Positions 12,911 to 19,440 of a DNA stretch of 33,942 nucleotides are shown here, in pieces. This DNA is from an uncultured Bacteroidota bacterium (GTDB lineage: Bacteria > Bacteroidota > Bacteroidia > Bacteroidales > F082). A model generated the notes under the pieces. It made no database searches, had not been told where the DNA came from, and worked only from the letters and a program-made list of their open reading frames with translations. Each line of letters starts with the position of its first letter. The first letter of the stretch is position 1. Both the position numbers and the translations under genes were made by a program. The stretch covers positions 1-33,942 of the forward strand of contig UQNO01000023.1 of the NCBI GenBank assembly GCA_900542475.1, in the 5' to 3' direction.

Positions 12911-13735
12911 TTATATTTTTTTTATTGGACTTTCAGGTTCGTTTGCCATCATTTTATACTCCATCCATTCCACGAATTTCGGCAAGGCGAAGGTGAAGAA
13001 TTTCGTAATTTTGCCGACCGGGGTGAGAAGCATCTCGTTTTTACGGCATTTCAAGCCATAGGCCAGTCTTTGGGCCACACGTTCCGCCGTCATCATTTTT
13101 TCTTCATTACGAGGTGTCATGCCTTGCGGCGAGCCGTCGGCGAGCAGAGCCACATTTCTTATATTGGAGGCGGTAAATCCCGGAGCGAACACCATGACAT
13201 GAAGGTCATCGTAACGATGTTCGACGCGCAGGGTGTTCAGGAAGCCTCTGATGGCGAATTTTGACGCCGAATAGCCTGTCCTTCCAGGCAACCCCAAATA
13301 TCCGGCGGTAGAGATGACACCCACTACGCTACCCCTTGACTCAAGCAGATACGGCAGAGCGTATTTCGTACAATATATCGTGCCCCAGAAGTTGACGTCC
13401 ATAAGTCTTTTTACGACATCAAGGTCAAGGTCTATGAACATTGCCCTCATGGAAATTCCGGCGTTGTTGACAAGGATGTCGATACGTCCGAATTTTTCGA
13501 CCGTCTTTTCCATCAGGTTTTTGCAGTCTTCCTCTTTTGAGACATCCGTTTTGACGCACAGCACCTTTTCCGAATCGGGCATCTCTGTCTTGAGCTGTTC
13601 CAGTTTGTCGATTGAGCGCGCCGCCATCACCACATTAGCTTCTTTACCGGCAAAAAGTCTGACCGCAGCCAGCCCGATACCCGAGCTGGCTCCTGTCACG
13701 ATAATCACTTTATCTTTAAAATAATTGGATTTCAT
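12911..13735 (-). CDS. Short-chain dehydrogenase/reductase, possible 3-ketosphinganine-reductase type
   Basis: The 274-residue Rossmann protein has the cofactor motif TGASSGIG (residues 14-21), NNAG (ILVNNAGISM), the catalytic Ser in VISTAGYLG and Tyr-x-x-x-Lys in GYSASKFAI, so it should be an active NAD(P)H oxidoreductase. The C-terminus is long and basic/hydrophobic (KITKFFTFALPKFVEWMEYK), suggesting membrane association as in ketosphinganine reductases and DHRS7-like proteins. It starts 2 bases after the alpha-oxoamine synthase stop; reduction of the amino-ketone made by that enzyme is the natural guess. The substrate is inferred from context only. Confidence 0.88.
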   Translation of the reverse strand: MKSNYFKDKVIIVTGASSGIGLAAVRLFAGKEANVVMAARSIDKLEQLKTEMPDSEKVLCVKTDVSKEEDCKNLMEKTVEKFGRIDILVNNAGISMRAMFIDLDLDVVKRLMDVNFWGTIYCTKYALPYLLESRGSVVGVISTAGYLGLPGRTGYSASKFAIRGFLNTLRVEHRYDDLHVMVFAPGFTASNIRNVALLADGSPQGMTPRNEEKMMTAERVAQRLAYGLKCRKNEMLLTPVGKITKFFTFALPKFVEWMEYKMMANEPESPIKKI

Positions 13736-13737
13736 TA

Positions 13738-14997
13738 TTAAAGAATGGCCATTTGCGGCATTTCAGGATTATCATACTTACCTGCGGCGAGTTTTTCCTT
13801 GATTTCCTTGAAAGCGTTGAGTGTGTATTCCACATCTTCTATCGAGTGTGCCGCCGTCGGGATAATCCTGAAGATAATCATGCCTCTTGGAATGACCGGA
13901 TATGTCACTATTGAGCAGAAAATCTTATAGTTTGTACGGAGGTCGCGCGCTATCCAGGCAGCTTGGATTTCATTGCCTGGCAGGAATATCGGTGTCACGC
14001 AGGCCTCGGCAGGTCCGATGTTGAACCCGAGGTTGCGGAATCCGTTTTGCAAGGTACGTGTAACGTTCCAGAGTTTTTTACGCAGCTCGTCACCTTCGGC
14101 ACCGCGAATGATTTCGAGACGTTTGAGGCAGCCCTCGACTATTGGCATAGGCAGCGACTTGGCGTACATCTGCGAGCGCATATTGTATCTCAAGTAGTCG
14201 ATGATAACCTTCGGACCTGCCACGAAGCCACCGATGATAGCCATTGACTTGGCGTAAGCACCTATATAGAGGTCAACATCGTCCATCACACCGAAATGCT
14301 CCGAGGTGCCGCGACCTGTAGGACCCATGCAGCCGAAGCCGTGTGCGTCGTCGATGAGGATGCGGAACTGATATTTCTTCTTGAGAGCCACTATCTGGTC
14401 GAGAATACCGAGAGCACCTGTCATGCCGAACACGCCCTCGGTGATGAGAAGGATACCGCCTCCGGTCTTCTTCACCACCTCCGTGGCGCGCTGCAACATT
14501 TTCTCGCAGCTGACAATATCGTTGTGTTTGAAGTGGAACGACTGTCCCATGTGCAGACGTTTGCCGTCGATGAGGCAGGCATGAGCTTCCGCGTCGAAAA
14601 CGATGACATCGTTACGTGTGCAGAGTGCGTCAATGGTCGAGACTATGCCCTGATAGCCAAAGTTGAACTCATAAGCATCTTCTTTGTGTTCAAAGTCGGC
14701 CAGCTCGCGTTCTAAACGCTCGTGCAAACGCGTGTTACCGCTCATCATACGGGCGCCCATAGGGTATGCGAGACCCCAGCGGGCAGCGGCTTCCGCATCA
14801 ACTTTCCTAACCTCTGGATGGTTTGCTAATCCAAGATAGTTGTTCAAACTCCAACACAAAACGTCAACACCGTTGAAACGCATGTGTGGTCCGAGTTCGC
14901 CTTCCAAGCGCGGGAATGCAAAATATCCGTGAATGCGATCCATATACTGTCCGATTGGACCACCAGAATCGTGAGCTATTCTTTCAAAAATTTCCAT
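13738..14997 (-). CDS. PLP-dependent alpha-oxoamine synthase (serine palmitoyltransferase / KBL / AONS type)
   Basis: This 419-residue class-II aminotransferase-fold enzyme should condense an acyl-CoA (or acyl-ACP) with an amino acid, losing CO2, to give an amino-ketone. Landmarks are SLNNYLGLANHPEV and GARMMSGNT, the PLP-stacking His in DAEAHACLIDG, ITEGVFGMTGALG, the Asp/His of LIDDAHGFGCMGPTGRG, the Schiff-base Lys in IGAYAKSMAIIGGFVAG, and the C-terminal PRGMIIFRIIPTAAHS. The family includes serine palmitoyltransferase, ketobutyrate CoA ligase and 8-amino-7-oxononanoate synthase; the sequence does not resolve these. Bacteroidales make sphingolipids, and co-transcription with a ketosphinganine-reductase-like SDR favours a sphingolipid-type role. 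Nothing nearby suggests threonine catabolism or biotin synthesis. Confidence 0.85.
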   Translation of the reverse strand: MEIFERIAHDSGGPIGQYMDRIHGYFAFPRLEGELGPHMRFNGVDVLCWSLNNYLGLANHPEVRKVDAEAAARWGLAYPMGARMMSGNTRLHERLERELADFEHKEDAYEFNFGYQGIVSTIDALCTRNDVIVFDAEAHACLIDGKRLHMGQSFHFKHNDIVSCEKMLQRATEVVKKTGGGILLITEGVFGMTGALGILDQIVALKKKYQFRILIDDAHGFGCMGPTGRGTSEHFGVMDDVDLYIGAYAKSMAIIGGFVAGPKVIIDYLRYNMRSQMYAKSLPMPIVEGCLKRLEIIRGAEGDELRKKLWNVTRTLQNGFRNLGFNIGPAEACVTPIFLPGNEIQAAWIARDLRTNYKIFCSIVTYPVIPRGMIIFRIIPTAAHSIEDVEYTLNAFKEIKEKLAAGKYDNPEMPQMAIL

Positions 14998-15025
14998 TTT
15001 ATTACGATTTGATTTTTTTACTTCG

Positions 15026-15059
15026 CAAAATTAGTAAAAATATTTACAGTATATGCATA
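15026..15059 (-). promoter_or_regulatory. Promoter of the alpha-oxoamine synthase operon
   Basis: TAATTTTG on the minus strand (15033-15026) is a full -7 match, and TATG (15059-15056) lies 22 bases upstream as a weak -33 box. Transcription should start near 15020, about 20 bases before the ATG at 14997. No clear dyad operator for the MarR protein is visible. Confidence 0.5.
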
Positions 15060-15116
15060 ATTCTATTTTTTTATCTCAAAAAATCCGATTTTTTTATTGC
15101 TGTCCGCTAAAATGCG

Positions 15117-15124
15117 TATCTTTG
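15117..15124 (+). promoter_or_regulatory. Orphan -7 box pointing antisense into the lipoprotein pseudogene
   Basis: TATCTTTG matches TAnnTTTG on the plus strand, with TTTA (15093-15096) as a possible -33 box at 20 bases. No plus-strand gene follows; a transcript would run antisense through 15169-16045. It may be a relic. Confidence 0.3.
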
Positions 15125-15168
15125 TTCATCGTTATAAATGTTTTGCAGGCGTTTTTGCGCATTCACTT

Positions 15169-16045
15169 TTAGTTTGATTTCGGCAGAAAGTCCTTAAGTT
15201 CCAAATATGGTGTCTCGTCAATATATCTCGAGTCAATCTTGTTAATTTGGAAACAATATTCCTTTTTCACCGAAAAAGAGGAGTCCATCACAATGATTGA
15301 CCAAGTGGGGACATGGCCGTCAACGAGTTTGCCATTGACGCCCATTTCTTTGGCGTACTCGGCCACTCGGCAGTACTCTCCTTTGGGTCGTCGAAAGGGA
15401 CGAACCCGTCAATATACCGGCTTTTACACAAAAAAGCCTTTTCTTTAACGCCGTTTTTATAAAGATATACACTGTCGTCGCAGGCGAATGACATAAGGCA
15501 GAGGTTGTCCTCCCATGGGCAAATCACAGGGAACCAGTCATTGAAACCATAGTTGTTGTTTTTATAAAACACCGGGAACTCGCCGAAAACGGAAACATTG
15601 CGACTGCTTAAATCAACAACCGAGTTTCAGCCCAATCATCGAATCCATGCCAGCCACTGCAGGATGCAAGTCGATTTCATCATACACAACACCATTGTCA
15701 TCATAAAACAGCAACGAGTTGATGTCTTTAGCAAAAGGAAACCGGATAATTGTATCATGGTTTTTGACACACATTTCAAATTCGCACAAATCATCACGGA
15801 AGTTGAGCTTTTCCATTCCAACAATCCCTAATGTATCGAAACTTACGATAGTGATATCCGAAAGATCAAGCCTCGACTGCAAAACCAAAACATTGTCGTC
15901 ACTTTCGATGGCATTTGGTATGACAAAGACAGCGGCTGGACGCACCACATCCAACGGCATGTCTTTGATTTTCGGGTTCGTCCGCATTCCTTGTGCACGA
16001 AATTAGCAACAAAGAGGTCAATGCAAAAACAGATGCAAAGAACAT
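15169..16045 (-). pseudogene. Lipoprotein pseudogene with three frameshifts
   Basis: Four minus-strand pieces join into one protein. Piece 1 starts at ATG 16045 with a lipoprotein signal, MFFASVFALTSLLLISC, lipobox LLISC. The frame then changes near 15970-15990 to piece 2, which runs through DVVRPAAVFVIPNAIES and RFPFAKDINSLLFYDDN and stops at 15613. Piece 3 resumes near 15626 in another frame (NSVVDLSSRNVSVFGEFPV, then GFNDWFPVICPWEDN) up to about 15385. Piece 4 (YCRVAEYAKEMGVNGKLV to LELKDFLPKSN) ends at 15169. The repeated short strands with Asp and aromatic residues resemble beta-propeller-like Bacteroidota lipoproteins (BF3164/DUF4221 style), but I cannot assign it. The promoter is still recognisable, so decay is probably recent. 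Confidence 0.75.
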
Positions 16046-16124
16046 TCAACTTGCATTAGCGGCTCGGAGGAAACGTGATAGTATTTCTGCTATACGTTTC
16101 ATGGGTCGTTTTCGTTTCAGAGAG

Positions 16125-16156
16125 CAAAGATAATACAAAGAAATCAATTGTGCAAG
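16125..16156 (-). promoter_or_regulatory. Promoter of the lipoprotein pseudogene
   Basis: On the minus strand TATCTTTG (16132-16125) and CTTG (16156-16153) are 20 bases apart, a full -7 box with a 3-of-4 -33 box. It lies about 80 bases before the pseudogene's ATG. Confidence 0.5.
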
Positions 16157-16198
16157 TTTTTTCGTTTTTTTGTTGTTCTGCATAACTTTGCAATAATT

Positions 16199-16229
16199 TT
16201 TTTTTGAATAATCTTTTTTTGTATTTTTG
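16199..16229 (+). promoter_or_regulatory. Promoter of the SDR-VOC pair
   Basis: TATTTTTG at 16222-16229 is a full -7 match; the -33 position at 19-base spacing is TTTT (16199-16202) in a T-rich tract. Transcription should start near 16234-16237. An in-frame upstream start at 16229 overlaps the -7 box and is excluded. Confidence 0.5.
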
Positions 16230-16246
16230 TGGTTTATTTTGATGAA

Positions 16247-17038
16247 ATGATTGACTTGAAAAATAAAAACGCTCTTGTCACAGGTGCCAGTTCAGGCATC
16301 GGGGCAGCGATAGCTCGTCGTCTCGCCAAGGAAAAATGTAATCTTTTTATTACCGGACTTGGTGAAGCACAGCTTCAAGAGACCTCCGATATATGTAAAA
16401 AAGAAGGCGTCAACGTTTATTTTAAGGAGTGTAACTTCGCAGAATTCACATCCATCGACGAGCTGGTTAAAGAAATAAAATCCATTGGTTTTCATATCGA
16501 CTTGTATGTCTTGAATGCCGGCATATCTCAACGTGACCGTGGTTTTGATACTGATTTCGCCATCGACCGGAAAATCATGCAGGTAAACTATTGGAGCAGC
16601 GTATATTTGATAAAGCAGTTTAAAGACGAGATTTTGGCATCGGAGCATGTTAATATGTCCGTGACCACCTCATTAGCAGGGCTTTTCGGTTTTCCGTTAA
16701 GGACATCATATTGCGCTTCAAAGCATGCTTTATTCGGATTTTTCGAGTCTTTGAACCTTGAATATCCAAATATCCATGTCACCTTCCTGATTCCAGGACG
16801 CATCAACACGCCTATCAGCAAGAGTGCTTTGATGGGCAACGGCGAGAAATACGCAAAGATGGACGCGGGCCAGGCGAAAGGACTCGACGTTGACAAGGCG
16901 GCAAAACGCGCCGTAAAAGCCATTCGCAAGGAAAAACATCGCAAGCTCATCGGCAAAGGCGAGCTGCTCATGGCATACATTAATAGGTATATCCCATGGC
17001 TTTACTATAAACTTGCAAACAAAATATCCCCAACATAA
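16247..17038 (+). CDS. Short-chain dehydrogenase/reductase (second copy)
   Basis: A 263-residue SDR starts MIDLKNKNALVTGASSGIG; the cofactor motif is at residues 12-19. It has NAG (YVLNAGISQRDRG), the catalytic Ser in TTSLAGLFG and Tyr-x-x-x-Lys in SYCASKHALFGF. The C-terminus (LLMAYINRYIPWLYYKLANK) is hydrophobic and basic, like the end of the SDR at 12911-13735, so both may work on membrane lipids or other hydrophobic substrates. ATG 16247 was chosen because the promoter's -7 box ends at 16229. The stop overlaps the next start (TAATG), giving tight coupling to the VOC gene. The substrate is unknown. Confidence 0.87.
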   Translation: MIDLKNKNALVTGASSGIGAAIARRLAKEKCNLFITGLGEAQLQETSDICKKEGVNVYFKECNFAEFTSIDELVKEIKSIGFHIDLYVLNAGISQRDRGFDTDFAIDRKIMQVNYWSSVYLIKQFKDEILASEHVNMSVTTSLAGLFGFPLRTSYCASKHALFGFFESLNLEYPNIHVTFLIPGRINTPISKSALMGNGEKYAKMDAGQAKGLDVDKAAKRAVKAIRKEKHRKLIGKGELLMAYINRYIPWLYYKLANKISPT

Positions 17039-18111
17039 TGAACACGACAAAAGAGAAAGTTATCTGCGGCATCCAGCAGGTAGGCATTGGTGTTGAAGAC
17101 CTCCAGACAGCATGGAAGTGGTATAACAAGCATCTGAACATTCAAATCCCTATTGTTGACGACGAGGGTGTCGCCGAGCGCATGCTCCCCTACACTGGTG
17201 GCAAGCCCCAGCCGCGTCATGCCATCCTTGCGATTTCACAACGCGGAGGCGGCGGCTTTGAGATTTGGCAACCCCAAGGTCGTAAAGTTGTTTATCCGAA
17301 AGAACCGTTACGTTTAGGCGACCTCGGTATCAACATTTGCAAAGTAAAGGCGAAAGATGTCCAAAGAGCTTACAACTATTTCAAAGACAATAATATAACC
17401 CTTTTAAGTGATATCAGTGTCTCCCCTCTTGGTCTTGAGCATTTCTATATGCAGGACCCTTGGGGCAACATCTTCGAGATAGAAAAAGACGATTACTGTT
17501 TCATCAATATTGACCAACACACGGGAGGCTCAAACGGTGTGGTGATTGGCGTGTCAGACATGGACAGATCAATTGAGTTTTACAAAAAACTACTTGATTA
17601 TGATGTAGTTGCATTCGACAAGACTGATATTTTCGATGATTTCAGCAATCTCTTTGGCGGAAAATGCAAGATACGCCGCGTGGAGCTGCGACGCTCAAAG
17701 CCTGTATGCGGCCCGCTTAGCGAACTCATGGGCAACTCGCATCTCGAGTTAGTGCAAAACTTTGACATCGAAGCGCATAAAACTCTCGAAGGTCGCTGGT
17801 GGGGCGACCCGGGATTCATACACCTCTGCTTCGATGTGCGTAACATGGACAAGGTGCGTGAAGCCGCACTGTCACTCGGTCACGACTTCGTGTGCGACAG
17901 CGGCGACAACTTCGACATGGGCGACGCCAACGGTCACTTCACCTATGTGGAAGACCCCGACGGCACCCTCCTTGAGTTCGTGGAGACATTCAAAATTCCT
18001 GTGATAAAAAAATTAGGAATATCCATCAACCTGAAGAAAAGAGACGATTACAAACCTTTGCCGAGAATTATCACCAAGGCACTGAGGCTCATGAAAGTCT
18101 CATTTGATTGA
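17038..18111 (+). CDS. Tandem VOC (glyoxalase/dioxygenase fold) protein, HPPD-like layout
   Basis: The 357 residues form four beta-alpha-beta-beta-beta modules, that is, two VOC domains: IQQVGIGVEDLQTAWKWYN, LGDLGINICKVKAKDVQRAY, GGSNGVVIGVSDMDRSIEFY and DPGFIHLCFDVRNMDKV. Likely metal-ligand positions are richest in the second domain, with His in FIHLCFD and Glu in SHLELVQ and LLEFVE. The first domain keeps Glu (FEIWQ, IFEIEKD) but lacks His at the matching strand, so only the second half may hold metal. Layout recalls extradiol dioxygenases and 4-hydroxyphenylpyruvate dioxygenase, but the reaction is unknown. It overlaps the SDR stop by one base, implying a joint pathway step. A basic tail (INLKKRDDYKPLPRI) follows. 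Confidence 0.8.
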   Translation: MNTTKEKVICGIQQVGIGVEDLQTAWKWYNKHLNIQIPIVDDEGVAERMLPYTGGKPQPRHAILAISQRGGGGFEIWQPQGRKVVYPKEPLRLGDLGINICKVKAKDVQRAYNYFKDNNITLLSDISVSPLGLEHFYMQDPWGNIFEIEKDDYCFINIDQHTGGSNGVVIGVSDMDRSIEFYKKLLDYDVVAFDKTDIFDDFSNLFGGKCKIRRVELRRSKPVCGPLSELMGNSHLELVQNFDIEAHKTLEGRWWGDPGFIHLCFDVRNMDKVREAALSLGHDFVCDSGDNFDMGDANGHFTYVEDPDGTLLEFVETFKIPVIKKLGISINLKKRDDYKPLPRIITKALRLMKVSFD

Positions 18112-18121
18112 ACATAAAACG

Positions 18122-18153
18122 AGAAGAGGGGTCTTTAATGCGACCCCTCTTCT
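18122..18153. terminator. Shared terminator between convergent VOC and ompH genes
   Basis: AGAAGAGGGGTC (18122-18133) pairs with GACCCCTCTTCT (18142-18153) over an 8-base loop and is followed by TTTA on the plus strand. On the minus strand it lies 20 bases past the distal ompH stop and is followed by CGTTTTATG. It can serve both genes. Confidence 0.8.
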
Positions 18154-18173
18154 TTTATCCGTTATCTATTATC

Positions 18174-18683
18174 TTACAGTCCGAGTTTCGCCTTGACATC
18201 TGAAGTAACGTCGATAGCACCGTCACCTATTGAAAGAATGACTGTCTTCTCAAACACGTAGGCCAGACCTTTGGCTTTAACCACAGCGTCGATAGCCGCT
18301 TTAATTTTGTCGAGCATTGGCTTTGAAAGCTCTTCTTGTTTCGCCGCGAGGTCGTTTTCGGCATTTGCCTGAAACTCCTGGATTCTACCTTGAAGGTCAA
18401 TGATTTCTTTCTCTTTTGACTGACGAAGGATGTTTGACATTGTAGCCGAGTTGGCTTCATAATCTCTCATCTTGGTCTGGTATTCTGTCGCCATGGCCTG
18501 CAATTCCGATTGAAGCTCGGTATAATAAGCCTGCAAATCCTGTTGGATTTTCGCACCTTCCGGCATCATATCAATGATGGCTTGTGAATCCACATAACCG
18601 ATTTTCTGTCCCTGTGCGTTAGCTCCGAAACCAATACCAAGTGCTAACACCGTCAAAACTAATACTTTTGTCAACTTTTTCAT
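18174..18683 (-). CDS. OmpH/Skp-family periplasmic chaperone (distal copy)
   Basis: The 169-residue exported protein has a signal peptide (MKKLTKVLVLTVLALGIGFGANAQ, cleavage after ANA) and then the family start KIGYVDSQAIIDMMPE. A long Gln/Glu/Lys-rich alpha-helical hairpin (about 45-130) follows, and a C-terminal strand region (VFEKTVILSIGDGAIDVT). Skp proteins are trimers with tentacle-like helices that hold unfolded outer-membrane proteins for BamA. It follows bamA and another ompH copy and has its own promoter in the 92-base spacer, so it can be expressed independently. Confidence 0.92.
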   Translation of the reverse strand: MKKLTKVLVLTVLALGIGFGANAQGQKIGYVDSQAIIDMMPEGAKIQQDLQAYYTELQSELQAMATEYQTKMRDYEANSATMSNILRQSKEKEIIDLQGRIQEFQANAENDLAAKQEELSKPMLDKIKAAIDAVVKAKGLAYVFEKTVILSIGDGAIDVTSDVKAKLGL

Positions 18684-18715
18684 CTTATTAAAATTAATTA
18701 TTATCTAAATTTCTG

Positions 18716-18746
18716 CAAAAATACAACTTTTTTGTTAATCATCAAG
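18716..18746 (-). promoter_or_regulatory. Promoter of the distal ompH gene
   Basis: TATTTTTG on the minus strand (18723-18716) with CTTG (18746-18743) 19 bases upstream. Predicted start near 18710 gives a leader of about 27 bases. Confidence 0.6.
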
Positions 18747-18775
18747 TATTTTCACAATGATTATTTCATTATTGA

Positions 18776-19393
18776 TTATTTTCTAACGCCGTCGGCGTTG
18801 CCTTTAACACCTGCGCCGCCGGTGCTTCCCGAGCGTTTTCTGTCTTGACGGCGCACGGTTTGCATCACGCTTCCAATCTCATCAAGAACGTCGTCGCTGA
18901 TATCAAACTTATCGTTACAATACAGCAAGGTGGTTCCCGCGGATTTGTCGAACACAAAAGAGAAGTTCTTGACTTGTGCCACCTGATTGATAGCATTGTA
19001 GATTTTCTCTTGTATAGGTTGAGTCAGCTCGATGCGCTTGGTAAACAACTCGCCTTGCGGTCCGAAATACTGAATCTGACGCTCTGCCAGCTCCTGTTCC
19101 TTTGCTGCTATAGCCGCTTCTTTCTTGTTTTTCATGTCATCGGAAAGAAGCACCGACTCAGTCTGGTAATCACGTTTCATTTGCTCGACTTTGTCGCGCA
19201 AAGCCTTTAGCTCTTTCTGCCATGTCACCGACATCTGGTTTATCTCCTCTTGAGCGTCGCCATATTCCGGAATGTTTTGCAGGATATAATCCGTATCAAC
19301 ATAGGCGAACTTTTGATTTACTTGGGCTTTAGCAGTATTTACACCCATTAAGAAACACAAGACAAGCAATAAAAGTGATGTTGTTTTGTTCAT
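18776..19393 (-). CDS. OmpH/Skp-family periplasmic chaperone (proximal copy)
   Basis: This is a 205-residue paralogue of the next gene. It has a signal peptide (MNKTTSLLLLVLCFLMGVNTAKA), the start KFAYVDTDYILQNIPEYGD, a charged helical hairpin (about 50-135) and the C-terminal FSFVFDKSAGTTLLYCNDKFDISDD. Unlike the distal copy it ends in a Gly/Ser/Thr-rich, basic tail (RKRSGSTGGAGVKGNADGVR) that may be disordered. Downstream of bamA by 43 bases, it belongs to the uppS-bamA operon and should chaperone BamA substrates. Confidence 0.92.
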   Translation of the reverse strand: MNKTTSLLLLVLCFLMGVNTAKAQVNQKFAYVDTDYILQNIPEYGDAQEEINQMSVTWQKELKALRDKVEQMKRDYQTESVLLSDDMKNKKEAAIAAKEQELAERQIQYFGPQGELFTKRIELTQPIQEKIYNAINQVAQVKNFSFVFDKSAGTTLLYCNDKFDISDDVLDEIGSVMQTVRRQDRKRSGSTGGAGVKGNADGVRK

Positions 19394-19400
19394 ATTATTA

Positions 19401-19440
19401 AGATATTTTAAGATATTTCAACACATTTTAACACATTTAA
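19401..19440. repeat. Four 10-bp imperfect tandem units in the bamA-ompH spacer
   Basis: The units are AGATATTTTA, AGATATTTCA, ACACATTTTA and ACACATTTAA. They fill nearly the whole spacer between the bamA stop and the ompH ATG. Confidence 0.6.
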
